DNA of 64,000 nt from Weissella confusa (GTDB taxonomy: Bacteria; Bacillota; Bacilli; Lactobacillales; Lactobacillaceae), in the NCBI GenBank assembly GCA_001436895.1, contig JQAY01000001.1:197777-261776 (forward strand), given 5' to 3'. The notes below the pieces were generated by a model. That model was not told the origin of the DNA. It did no database searches and saw nothing but the letters and a program-made list of their open reading frames with translations. Below, in pieces: positions 25,184 to 33,691 of the stretch (positions are counted from its first letter, which is position 1; each line of letters starts with the position of its first letter). The position numbers and the translations under genes were made by a program.

Positions 25184-26599
25184 ATGGCAGATGAAACAGA
25201 AACGACTGCGCTAAGCGTGCCACAAGATGTGACCGCTGAACAAGCCGTTTTGGGATCTATTTTGTTGTCGACTGACCCGCAGGATTTGATTGCGGACTTG
25301 ATGACAATCTTGGAACCATCTGACTTTTATCGAACGGCACACCGTTTAATCTATGCGGCAATTTTGAAGCTTGATGAAACGCAACGTGCCATCGATATTT
25401 TGACGATTACCGATGAACTGAATAAGGATAATCAAGTCGAAAACGTGGGTGGCATGGCCTACCTGACTGAATTAGCATCAACGGTGCCGGTTGCTGGTAA
25501 TGCGTTGTACTATGCGCGCATTGTGCGTGAAAAGTCGATTCGTCGCAACATGATTGATACGTTGCAAAACAGTTTGACGCAAACGTATGAAGGTTCAGAT
25601 TCGGTTGACGATGCCGTGGCTGAATTGTCAACGAAGCTGGATATGATTAATGGTGGCGAGAAGAGCGCTGACTTTAAGAATATCGCGGACGTGGTTGAGA
25701 AGTCATTTGAGCAAATTGAGCAAAACTCTCGAACAACTGAGACGGTTACGGGACTCGCCTCAGGTTATCCAGCTTTGGATAATTTGACGACTGGGTTCCA
25801 CGGTGGCGAAATGATCATCGTGGCCGCGCGTCCGGCCGTTGGTAAGACGGCGTTCGTTTTGAATATTGCCCAAAAGGTTGCCGTGGCTGACCCGAACTTG
25901 CCAGTTGTTATTTTCTCACTGGAAATGCCGGATACGTCATTGGTTAACCGTATGTTGGCGGCTGAAGGGAACATCAACTCACAGCACATGCGTACTGGTC
26001 AATTGGATTCCGAGGAATGGAATGCCTTGGCCGTTGCTATGGGGTCATTGGCGAACACCAAGATTTATATCGATGATACAGCGGGTATCAAGGTGACGGA
26101 AATTCGTTCGAAGTTGCGTCGTCTATACAAGCGTGAAGGCCAAATTGGATTGGTTATTATCGATTACTTGCAGCTGATTGAAGGAACGGGAAGCGAAGGC
26201 CGTCAGCAAGAAGTCTCAGCTATTTCTCGTGCCATCAAGATGATGGCCATGGAAATGGATGTGCCGATTATTGCACTTTCTCAGCTTTCTCGTAGTGTTG
26301 AACAACGTCAAGACAAGCGTCCAATGCTATCAGACATTCGTGAATCTGGATCAATCGAGCAGGACGCCGACATCGTTGCTTTCTTGTATCGTGATGATTA
26401 TTATGAGAAGGCCAACGATGATTCAGATAATCCAAATGATCCACGTGATGAAGAACAACAAGATGTCGGAGAAATCGAAGTCATCTTGGAAAAGAACCGT
26501 TCTGGTGCACGTGGAACGGCCCGTTTGCTATTTGTTAAGTCATACAACAAATTCTCAAACATTGAATTCCACGCTGAAGAACCAGGTGGATTCGGGTAA
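25184..26599 (+). CDS. dnaB: Replicative DNA helicase
   Basis: A 471-residue hexameric helicase (DnaB family, called DnaC in Bacillus) that unwinds the fork. The N-terminal domain starts with PQDVTAEQAVLGSILLS. The RecA-like C-terminal domain has Walker A ARPAVGKTAF (about residue 210), the SLEMP motif, Walker B LVIIDYLQLI and the ALSQLSRSVEQR / SDIRESGSIEQDAD region. An excellent GAAGGAGGTG precedes the ATG. It has no intein or insertion. Confidence 0.97.
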   Translation: MADETETTALSVPQDVTAEQAVLGSILLSTDPQDLIADLMTILEPSDFYRTAHRLIYAAILKLDETQRAIDILTITDELNKDNQVENVGGMAYLTELASTVPVAGNALYYARIVREKSIRRNMIDTLQNSLTQTYEGSDSVDDAVAELSTKLDMINGGEKSADFKNIADVVEKSFEQIEQNSRTTETVTGLASGYPALDNLTTGFHGGEMIIVAARPAVGKTAFVLNIAQKVAVADPNLPVVIFSLEMPDTSLVNRMLAAEGNINSQHMRTGQLDSEEWNALAVAMGSLANTKIYIDDTAGIKVTEIRSKLRRLYKREGQIGLVIIDYLQLIEGTGSEGRQQEVSAISRAIKMMAMEMDVPIIALSQLSRSVEQRQDKRPMLSDIRESGSIEQDADIVAFLYRDDYYEKANDDSDNPNDPRDEEQQDVGEIEVILEKNRSGARGTARLLFVKSYNKFSNIEFHAEEPGGFG

Positions 26600-26613
26600 T
26601 AACAACAGTCATT

Positions 26614-26652
26614 AACGGGGGTACCATTTTGGTAGCCTCGTTCTCTTTTTTC
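26614..26652 (+). terminator. Terminator after dnaB
   Basis: AACGGGGGTACC pairs imperfectly with GGTAGCCTCGTT; a C/T-rich tail ends in six T. Confidence 0.7.
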
Positions 26653-26671
26653 AAAATAATGGAGGTAAGGG

Positions 26672-27862
26672 ATGCAAACAAACGAACAAGGCATGTCAAT
26701 TCGCTGGTTACTGACGGCTAGTTTCATTAACAGTGTTGCCTTTGGCTTTATTTGGCCGTTGACGTCAGTGTATTTGCACGATGAACTTTATCAAACACTA
26801 GTCATTATCGGGTGGGTCATGATGGCCAATGCCGTAGGTCAGGCGGTTGGATCGCTGGTCAGTGGTCGATTATTTGATCGCTTCTCACCACATAAGCTGA
26901 TTCAATTCGGAACAGTGGCCATGATTGTGTTGCAAGTGTTGTTCATTCTTTTCCACGGTTGGCCAACTTATGCGGTTATTTTAGCCGTGGTTGGGTTCTT
27001 CGGTGGTTGGAACACAGCTGCGATTAATTCGTACGGAACTTATGTCCGGAGCCATGACGGCCGATTTGTCTTTAATATGCTGTACTTTATGGGAAACTTT
27101 GGTATGGTATTTGCAACGGCTGCAGTTGGACCTATCTATACGTACGGTATTACGTGGTTGTTTATCTTAGCTTTGATTATGTATATTGTCCTTTTGTTCA
27201 TTGTGCGTTCACATTTCAAAATTAAAGTGGAACGTACGGAACAAAAGACAACAAAGTCGAGTTTCAAATTACCAAAGTGGAATTGGCGCTTGGTTTATAC
27301 CGGTGTCATCGGTTTGATGGTGTTGTGGATTTCGTATTCACAATGGCTTGGTAATTTGTCAGTTTACATGTCGAGTGTGTTGAAGCTACCTCTGTGGCAA
27401 TACTCAATGTTGTGGACGATTAATGGTATTTTGATTGCTGTTATTCAACTTGGTATGAACGCTTTGAACTTATCAGCTAATCGCAAATCAATGTTCATTC
27501 AGATTTTCGCCGGCTTGTTGATGTTTGGTTTGGCGTTCTTAATTTTGCCATTCGCTAAGACTTTCACTGGCTTTGCGTTGGCGATGGTTGTCACAACAAT
27601 TGGTGAAGCAACGGCCTTCCCAATGATTCCAGCGCTGGTTAATGAGCTAACGCCAATGGAGTTGAAGGGACGTTACCAAGGACTAACAGCCGCGGCACCG
27701 TCCGTTGGTCGTGCCATTGGGCCTTTGCTAGGTGGTGCCGTGATTGAACAGAGCGGTTATGGCTCATTGTTCTATGGCGGAGCAGGTGTTGTCTTTATTG
27801 CCTTTGTCGGCGTTGCAACGATGATCTTTATTGGTTATCGTCATGCAACACAATACGAATAA
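26672..27862 (+). CDS. MFS transporter, 12-helix
   Basis: A 396-residue major facilitator of the small DHA1-like size class. The first-half loop motif GSLVSGRLFDRFSPHK corresponds to the MFS A-motif (GxxxDRxGxR). About 12 helices with a charged central loop (residues about 185-205). The late ELTPMELKGRYQGLTAAAPSVGRAIGPLLGG resembles the C motif of drug exporters such as MdtG. GGAGGTAAGGG precedes the ATG. It is followed 18 bases later by a FUSC-like membrane protein, so the two probably form an operon. Substrate unknown. Confidence 0.78.
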   Translation: MQTNEQGMSIRWLLTASFINSVAFGFIWPLTSVYLHDELYQTLVIIGWVMMANAVGQAVGSLVSGRLFDRFSPHKLIQFGTVAMIVLQVLFILFHGWPTYAVILAVVGFFGGWNTAAINSYGTYVRSHDGRFVFNMLYFMGNFGMVFATAAVGPIYTYGITWLFILALIMYIVLLFIVRSHFKIKVERTEQKTTKSSFKLPKWNWRLVYTGVIGLMVLWISYSQWLGNLSVYMSSVLKLPLWQYSMLWTINGILIAVIQLGMNALNLSANRKSMFIQIFAGLLMFGLAFLILPFAKTFTGFALAMVVTTIGEATAFPMIPALVNELTPMELKGRYQGLTAAAPSVGRAIGPLLGGAVIEQSGYGSLFYGGAGVVFIAFVGVATMIFIGYRHATQYE

Positions 27863-27880
27863 CAACGGAGAAGCAACTGT

Positions 27881-28402
27881 ATGAAATTAGGATCATTTCG
27901 ATTGGGGATGCGCACGTTTAAAACGGGATTAGCTGTCATGATTATCGTGGCAATTTTCGTCCTCATAGATCGTGGTAATCCTATGATTGCAGCACTTTCA
28001 GCTGTGTTTTCGCTCAGACAGGATTTCGAGACGACGGTTGAGTTTGGTAAGTCGCGTGTCCTAGCCAACGCTTTGGGTGGTGGCTTTGCGATTGCTTACT
28101 TTTTGATTTATGAGTACTTCAACGAGGCGAGCCTTGTTCAAATTCTGGTCTTGCCGACCTTCTTAATGCTACTGATTTCGATCAACGATGGCATTGGTAA
28201 TAATAAAGGAATCATTGGATCAACAGCGGCTTTGCTGATGATTGCTTTGACGATTCCAGCAGATGCGACGTATATGTACGCCGTGGAACGTGTGTTTGAT
28301 ACGTTCATTGGAACTGTGATTGCCATCTTAATGAATATTGGCGTTCATCCAAAGAAACCAGAAGAAGTCGTTGCTGAGATTGAGGCACGACAACAACGTT
28401 AA
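27881..28402 (+). CDS. FUSC/aromatic acid exporter family protein (DUF939-like)
   Basis: A 173-residue membrane protein with about five helices matching the N-terminal membrane domain of ArAE_1/FUSC proteins: RLGMRTFKTGLAVMI, then NPMIAALSAVFSLRQDFETTVEFGKSR with the conserved VF(S/A)LRxDx segment, and a C-terminal NIGVHPKKPEE. Bacillus and lactobacillus homologues often carry an additional cytoplasmic domain of about 150 residues that is missing here. Function in export of aromatic compounds is only inferred from the family name. Confidence 0.72.
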   Translation: MKLGSFRLGMRTFKTGLAVMIIVAIFVLIDRGNPMIAALSAVFSLRQDFETTVEFGKSRVLANALGGGFAIAYFLIYEYFNEASLVQILVLPTFLMLLISINDGIGNNKGIIGSTAALLMIALTIPADATYMYAVERVFDTFIGTVIAILMNIGVHPKKPEEVVAEIEARQQR

Positions 28403-28418
28403 TAGAGTAAAAATGTTC

Positions 28419-28459
28419 ACAGCGATTAAGTATCTCTTATGCTACTTAATCGCTGTTTT
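28419..28459 (+). terminator. Rho-independent terminator
   Basis: ACAGCGATTAAGTA (28419-28432) pairs with TACTTAATCGCTGT (28443-28456). Confidence 0.88.
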
Positions 28460-28517
28460 GCGTATTTGGGCCACATAGATTAAAATTACATGAGAAGTTT
28501 TAAAGGTGGGGAAAACT

Positions 28518-29777
28518 ATGCGGGAACAAGAAAAATTAACAATACTAAAAGACTTGGTTGCCATTAACACGGTAGCAGCCAATGAAACATCAGTAGCGGT
28601 TTATTTGCAGGACGTCTTTAAGCGCCACGGCATCGAAAGTCAGCTAGTGGCTGATGATTCACAGCGTGCTAATATTGTAGCCGAAATTGGGGATGGTGAA
28701 GGACCAGTGCTGGCCTTTGCTGGTCACATTGATACGGTTCACGAAGGTGATTTGGATACCTGGTCAACAGATCCATTTGAAGTGGTTACAAAGGACGGTC
28801 GCTTGTATGGCCGTGGTACGACGGATATGAAGGGCGGTATCGCTGAATTCTTAATTGCGATGATTGAGTTGCAAGAATCTGGTGCACCGTTGCATGGCAC
28901 GATTCGCTTCATCGCCACGGTTGATGAAGAGAAGACAGAAGCTGGCGCGAAGTTGCTAACTGAGCGAGGCTACTTAGATGATGTTGAAGCGATGGTGATT
29001 GCCGAACCAACTGGCGTGGCGTTGGACGACATTGATGATTATTTTCACAGCGGTGGAGCGGTCATTGATCCGGAAGCTTTGGCTGAGTTGAATGAAAAGA
29101 AGCGTGGTAGTAAAGCGCCTGAACAACACTTTATCTTCCACGCGCACAAGGGCTTTTTAGCTTATGAAGTGACGGCGAAGGGGAAGGCAGCCCACAGTTC
29201 GATGCCAAAGTTGGGTATCAATGCGATTGACCATTTGATTACCTACTATCTAGCGGAAAAGCAATTCTATGCGGACTTGCCAGAAATTAGTCCGGTGTTG
29301 GACCGTACGCTATACGGACCCGATGTGATTCAAGGTGGACAACAACAAAACTCAGTGCCTGACTCTGCAACGTTAACGGTGCTAACTCGTATTATTCCGG
29401 AACTGCCGCCTGAGGAATTGATTGGTCGTTTGAAACAGTTAATGGCTGATGTGATGGCGACAGATCCACAAATGGATTTGCGCTTGAATGTGAAGGCGTA
29501 CGATGGCGCAGTGGTAGCGCCAAAGGACAGTGAATTGATTCAATTGATTCAACAAACGATTCCAAAGTATTTGGATGAACCAATGGCAGCACCAGCGATT
29601 GCGGTTTCGTTGGGAACGGATGCCTCACAATTTATCAAGGCCAACCCAAACATGCAATTGGCGGTCATCGGACCAGGTAATGCAACGGCGCACAAGGCTG
29701 ATGAGTATGTTGAAGAAGCGGCTTACTTCAAGATGATCGACCTGTTTAAGGATGTTGCGACAGCGTATTTGAAGTAA
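28518..29777 (+). CDS. M20 family metallopeptidase, ArgE/DapE-like deacylase
   Basis: A 419-residue zinc hydrolase. Metal and catalytic motifs: FAGHIDTVHEGD (first His and Asp), GRGTTDMKGG (bridging Asp), ATVDEEKTEAGA (catalytic Glu pair), VIAEPTG and the late TAHKADEYV His. The dimerisation or lid domain lies between, starting with HKGFLAYEVTAKGKAAHSS. An unusual charged insert (about residues 177-205) precedes it. The ATG at 28518 follows AAAGGTGGGG. Members include ArgE, DapE and related amidohydrolases; no pathway neighbours are present, so the substrate cannot be fixed. Confidence 0.85.
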   Translation: MREQEKLTILKDLVAINTVAANETSVAVYLQDVFKRHGIESQLVADDSQRANIVAEIGDGEGPVLAFAGHIDTVHEGDLDTWSTDPFEVVTKDGRLYGRGTTDMKGGIAEFLIAMIELQESGAPLHGTIRFIATVDEEKTEAGAKLLTERGYLDDVEAMVIAEPTGVALDDIDDYFHSGGAVIDPEALAELNEKKRGSKAPEQHFIFHAHKGFLAYEVTAKGKAAHSSMPKLGINAIDHLITYYLAEKQFYADLPEISPVLDRTLYGPDVIQGGQQQNSVPDSATLTVLTRIIPELPPEELIGRLKQLMADVMATDPQMDLRLNVKAYDGAVVAPKDSELIQLIQQTIPKYLDEPMAAPAIAVSLGTDASQFIKANPNMQLAVIGPGNATAHKADEYVEEAAYFKMIDLFKDVATAYLK

Positions 29778-29814
29778 AGTTCCCTTTTTATTAGGCGAAT
29801 GCAAAAGTGTTCCG

Positions 29815-30071
29815 TATAATTCATAAATGAATTGATGCTTCGATTGCCAATCGTCACGATGACGCTCATATCAAACGCGCAAACAATGAGCTAGTCTTAA
29901 CCTGGTATTGAATCAACGACATGAGACCTTCCCTTGGAAAACGAAGTGTACAGATGGACGAACCTGTTAACTCATGTCATGATACTTTGCCAAGCGATTG
30001 TCGCGTACAGAAAGACAACTGAAACACCATGATAGCCACCAGATGAACTTAAAGCATCTGGTGGCTTTTCT
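29815..30071 (+). ncRNA. Candidate small RNA with own promoter and terminator
   Basis: No coding frame. TATAAT at 29815-29820 is followed by short hairpins CGATT/AATCG (29841-29853) and GTCA/TGAC (29853-29863), then GCTCAT/ATGAGC (29864-29891), an 8-bp long-range stem (29918-29925 with 29971-29978) and a strong terminator (30034-30045 with 30055-30066, then T). The -35 is poor. About 240 bases of transcript would result. I recognise no Rfam-type family. Another inverted repeat (30078-30086 with 30101-30109) follows before the next gene. Confidence 0.45.
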
Positions 30072-30182
30072 TATTTTGTTTGTGTCGATGCGTTGCGGAG
30101 GACACAAACCACTTTTACCACCAAAAAGGATTTAAAACAGCGTAAACTATAAGTAATTAACAGTAGATTGAGGAGAAACGAC

Positions 30183-31358
30183 ATGGCGCTTTCATTTCAG
30201 GAATTAGTAACGGCAGTTCCACTCGTGTTGCGAGGCGGTAATGTGCCTAATATCGTCGGTGAAGCTGGTATTGGTAAGTCAGCGTTGGTTGCTGAAGTTG
30301 CCCGTCAAATGGGCGCAACGCTCTTTACGACGGTTGTTTCTTTGTCAGAAAAGGGTGACCTAGCTATTCCAGTGCCACCTTTGACCAGTGATGCCTACGT
30401 TGAAACGGCGCAGTACGGTTCATTAGCTGACGTGAAGTACGGTTACACGCACACGTTGATTGAGATTATTGAAACCGCACAAGCGCATCCAGGTAAGCCA
30501 ATTATTTGGTTCTTGGATGAGTTTAACCGTGGTTCGCAGGCCGTTCAAAGTGAGTTGATGAATTTGGTTTTGCAGCGTCAAATCAACTCATTAATTTTGC
30601 CAGATGAAGTGAAGTTGGTAATTGCTGAAAATCCCGATGAAACAATGGCTGGATTTGAAAACGCAGATTACGGTGTTGTCGCCGGTGACGCAGCCATTAA
30701 GGATCGTACCGTTCGTTTGGTGATGAAGGTTGATGTTGCTGACTGGCTTGCTTGGGCAGCGACTGAAGATAAGACGAAGCAACGCCCAAACATTCATGAG
30801 ATGATTCAACGTTACCTACAAGAAGATACGACGCAACTTTACCCAGCTGAACGTGGGGATGACTTGAATCCTACGCCACGTGCTTGGCAACGTGTGTCAG
30901 ATAATTTATATGAATTGTTGACGTTGCCTGAAGCGACCCAACAAGCATTGATTTTTGATATTGTGGCTGGTGACCTGGGTGAAGCTGCTGCCCAACGTTT
31001 CGTGCAATTCATGCAAACAAACCAAGAAACATTGACGCCAATGGATATCTTTGTCAGCCAACCATGGGGACCAGAAGTGCCAGAACAAGTGATGACGAAA
31101 TTTGTCAGTTTGCCAGAGGTACAAAAGTTGGCTTTGTTGAAGTCAACGTTAGCCGCCATTGATATTGCCCAAGATGATAACGCTGGCCGCTTTACGCAAA
31201 TTTTGACAGCAACGGCTAAGGACGGACAATACGCAGTCGTTAAGCAATTAGCAGCGGGTAACTTGTTGGAGCAACTCTATAGTTCGACTGGTGACCACGC
31301 GAAGGAACTTTACGATGTCATCACAAAGGTGGCCGCATATGACCTATCAGAAGATTGA
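30183..31358 (+). CDS. MoxR-type AAA+ ATPase
   Basis: A 391-residue AAA+ protein. Walker A GEAGIGKS at residues 26-33, Walker B IIWFLDEFNRG near 107-117, sensor region LVIAENPDE near 145 and an Arg-containing DRTVRLVMKVD near 175 (arginine finger or sensor). MoxR-class ATPases work with VWA-domain partners as chaperones in assembly of protein complexes, which fits the next gene. The ATG at 30183 follows GAGGAGAAAC. It overlaps the VWA gene by 20 bases. The C-terminal 150 residues are helical and not recognised. The client is unknown. Confidence 0.82.
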   Translation: MALSFQELVTAVPLVLRGGNVPNIVGEAGIGKSALVAEVARQMGATLFTTVVSLSEKGDLAIPVPPLTSDAYVETAQYGSLADVKYGYTHTLIEIIETAQAHPGKPIIWFLDEFNRGSQAVQSELMNLVLQRQINSLILPDEVKLVIAENPDETMAGFENADYGVVAGDAAIKDRTVRLVMKVDVADWLAWAATEDKTKQRPNIHEMIQRYLQEDTTQLYPAERGDDLNPTPRAWQRVSDNLYELLTLPEATQQALIFDIVAGDLGEAAAQRFVQFMQTNQETLTPMDIFVSQPWGPEVPEQVMTKFVSLPEVQKLALLKSTLAAIDIAQDDNAGRFTQILTATAKDGQYAVVKQLAAGNLLEQLYSSTGDHAKELYDVITKVAAYDLSED

Positions 31359-32535
31359 TGAATTAATTCAAAAAGCCACGATGAAATTGTTGGACGAAAG
31401 TCGTTTTTATGGCGAGGTCGTCCTAAGATTAAATCATGTGTATGATGATACTGTCGGCGGTACGATGGGACTTTCTTGGCAAGCGCCATTCTGGGAGTTG
31501 CGCATTAATCCGATTTTATTCGAAGAAGTTTATCACTCAGTTGCGGATGTCAAAGGTGCACTGACCCACCAAGTGCTACACATGGTGTGGGAGCATCCGA
31601 TTCGTTATGCAGATAAAATTGCTGAAAACGCAGCCGAGGCTAAGATGGTTGGACTAGCAACGGATTTGTCAGTGAACCAGTATATTCGTGGTGGTTTTCC
31701 GGGCGCGCATACGCTAGCTGAAGTTGAGGAAATGATTGAATTAGATTTGCCGACGTATGCCGATTCAAGTACCTATTACAATCTATTGCATCCATTGATG
31801 GATACGATTGATAACGAAGGGGCTAGTTCACAGTTGCCGGGGGATGATCACAAAGGCTGGTCGACAGGCGCTGAAGCTGGCGAAGAGGCAGAGGCAGCAT
31901 TGCGAAACGTCGTTGCCGATGCCAACCATGATGCACTTGTTGCAGGTCGCGGTAACATGGCCGGTGAGGTTGAACGTCAGATTGAACAACTGCTGGCGCC
32001 ACGACGTAACTGGCGTGGCTTGTTGCGTAAGGCGATGAGTAATGTACCAGCCGGCAAGCAAGATAGTCGTGCCCGTTTCAATCGACGTCAACCGTACCGC
32101 ATGGAATTACCTGGGCAAGTTGATGCCACGCAAACTAAGATAGCGGTCTTTATCGATAATTCGGCTTCAATTTCAGATGACACGGCGAGTCGCTTTATCG
32201 CTGAAGTGGCCCAGATGCAAAAGCAACTTGCGGCTGCGGTGGATTTCTTTGCCTTTGACACCGAGGTGCATGCAATCGATAAGAATTGGATTGCCGATGG
32301 TCGCCGTCGTGCTGGTGGTGGCACGCGCTTTGCGACGATTTTTGAAACGTTGCAGTCAGAGCGCTACCAACCGCAGAGTACTGTCGTGGTTATCTTTACC
32401 GATGGTGACGGTGAACAAGAATTGCCAGCTAATCGTTATCGTCGATTAGTGTGGGTTTTGCCAACTGACGCGACACTTTCAGTTTTGCAACCGGTAGGCC
32501 AAGTTGTGACATTAACAAAATGGGAGGGAAATTAA
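31339..32535 (+). CDS. VWA-domain protein with DUF2201-type N-terminal domain
   Basis: A 398-residue protein. The N-terminal metallopeptidase-like domain has HQVLH at 77-81 and an EHPIR segment at 85-89, followed by ATDLSVNQYI near 107-116, matching DUF2201_N where HExxH is usual; here Gln replaces the catalytic Glu. The C-terminal VWA-like domain has an intact MIDAS DNSAS (273-277) and IFTDGDGE near 352. An acidic Gly/Glu-rich linker (about 160-190) joins them. The ATG at 31339 has AAAGGTGG upstream and overlaps the MoxR gene by 20 bases; ATG codons at 31315 and 31291 are less likely. It is the expected partner of the MoxR ATPase. Confidence 0.78.
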   Translation: MTYQKIDELIQKATMKLLDESRFYGEVVLRLNHVYDDTVGGTMGLSWQAPFWELRINPILFEEVYHSVADVKGALTHQVLHMVWEHPIRYADKIAENAAEAKMVGLATDLSVNQYIRGGFPGAHTLAEVEEMIELDLPTYADSSTYYNLLHPLMDTIDNEGASSQLPGDDHKGWSTGAEAGEEAEAALRNVVADANHDALVAGRGNMAGEVERQIEQLLAPRRNWRGLLRKAMSNVPAGKQDSRARFNRRQPYRMELPGQVDATQTKIAVFIDNSASISDDTASRFIAEVAQMQKQLAAAVDFFAFDTEVHAIDKNWIADGRRRAGGGTRFATIFETLQSERYQPQSTVVVIFTDGDGEQELPANRYRRLVWVLPTDATLSVLQPVGQVVTLTKWEGN

Positions 32536-32825
32536 TGGCGCTTGATCCATTGATGTTACGTGCCGTGATTTTGCGGGCACCACAATACGAACGCGCAGTT
32601 GCTTTGTTGTGGAATGAGTGGAATCGCTTCGTGGTGAGTCATCCAATTTCACCGACGACGATTGCTGCGACTGATGCGCAATTTGCGATTGCGCTGTATG
32701 AAGCTGACTTAGTTGAGCAAGCTGATGTCGCGGATAACTTTAAAGATTTTATTGAAACAAACCAACAATGGTTAGGCGATGATGCTGCCAGTTGGTTAGA
32801 GGAGTGGCATGATGGCAGAGAATGA
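32535..32825 (+). CDS. Small protein A of the MoxR/VWA operon, unknown function
   Basis: A 96-residue acidic soluble protein, predicted mostly helical. The ATG shares its A with the stop of the VWA gene, and GGGAGGG gives a strong ribosome site. It is a clear paralogue of the next gene: both share L-x-P-x-x-LR, YERA-x-AL, a Trp, then TTI or equivalent, D-x-QFA-x-AL and A-x-LV at matching spacing. Not recognised as any known family. Translational coupling suggests a fixed ratio with the VWA protein. Confidence 0.75.
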   Translation: MALDPLMLRAVILRAPQYERAVALLWNEWNRFVVSHPISPTTIAATDAQFAIALYEADLVEQADVADNFKDFIETNQQWLGDDAASWLEEWHDGRE

Positions 32826-33117
32826 TTTGAATCCAGTTGATTTGCGGTCGTTTATTAACAAGGACCGTCGTTACGAGCGTGCCGAGGCACTGATTAAGGG
32901 CGCGTGGGAAGAATTGCTGTTGTCACAACCTTGGGGAATGACAACGATTAACATGGCTGATGTGCAATTTGCCGAAGCGTTGTTGCAAGCTAACTTGGTA
33001 CAACCTGTTAAGCAAAAGTTTGAGACGTTTGCAGATGTGCAACAATTCATTCAAGCCAACAGTGTTCGATTGACACCGGACGTGATTGCATCACTTAAGG
33101 GTCGCTTTGATATGTAA
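32812..33117 (+). CDS. Small protein B of the MoxR/VWA operon, paralogue of A
   Basis: A 101-residue protein homologous to the preceding one (NPVDLRSFI, RRYERAEALI, TTINMADVQFAEALLQANLV). It overlaps the A gene by 14 bases; GGAG at 32801-32804 lies 7 bases before the ATG at 32812, and ATG 32809 is an alternative. Duplication and divergence inside the operon suggest a heterodimer or two client adaptors, but that is speculation. A terminator follows at once. Confidence 0.75.
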   Translation: MAENDLNPVDLRSFINKDRRYERAEALIKGAWEELLLSQPWGMTTINMADVQFAEALLQANLVQPVKQKFETFADVQQFIQANSVRLTPDVIASLKGRFDM

Positions 33118-33118
33118 G

Positions 33119-33152
33119 AAAAAAACCTCGACTGAAAAGTCGAGGTTTTATT
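33119..33152. terminator. Bidirectional terminator
   Basis: AAAACCTCGACT, GAAA loop, AGTCGAGGTTTT; serves the MoxR/VWA operon and the convergent DUF454 gene. Confidence 0.93.
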
Positions 33153-33548
33153 TTATTCAGCGTCATCCTTAGGTAGGAACCAGTTGTTCATCCACCAGCC
33201 ACGGTAGAAACCTTCCATCGAAATAATTTGGCTGAGTGATGCGCCAATCAAAGTGAATTGTAGCCATGTCTTGCCAGAAGTGAAGAATGGAATACTCATC
33301 ATAGCTGCGGTCACAAGATATATGACGATGCGTGCACGTTGAGTCAAACCGCGGTGGTAGATTCCTTCGTGCACATATTTTTGATAGTGTTTGTTTTGGG
33401 TTAACCAGGCGTGAAGTCGCTCTGATGAACGACCCCAGAAAAATGCAGTTAGCAAGTAAAAGGGCGTCGTCGGAATGCCGGGCACCCAAATCGTTACGGT
33501 TCCAATACCGAACGTGATCAACCCGAGCAAAATGTAGAGATAGCGCAT
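33153..33548 (-). CDS. YbaN family inner membrane protein (DUF454)
   Basis: A 131-residue membrane protein with about four helices. The family start is clear: LGLITFGIGTVTIWVPGIPTTPFYLLTAFFWGRSSERLHAWL, followed by a short loop (HRGLTQRARIVIYLV). Length matches the family. Function unknown. An overlapping 215-codon frame on the same strand is a shadow of it. On the minus strand AAGGTTGCTC precedes the ATG. Confidence 0.85.
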   Translation of the reverse strand: MRYLYILLGLITFGIGTVTIWVPGIPTTPFYLLTAFFWGRSSERLHAWLTQNKHYQKYVHEGIYHRGLTQRARIVIYLVTAAMMSIPFFTSGKTWLQFTLIGASLSQIISMEGFYRGWWMNNWFLPKDDAE

Positions 33549-33691
33549 ATGAGCAACCTTTCGTTGTATAGTTCTTTAAGTATACAGGAGATGTCCGATA
33601 AATGGGGCTTTTTTCAAGCAAGGTCGATTGTTTCGTAAACGGTTGCAAATTGCTATAATGAAAGAAACTCTGCGAAAGGATGACCGTTAAC

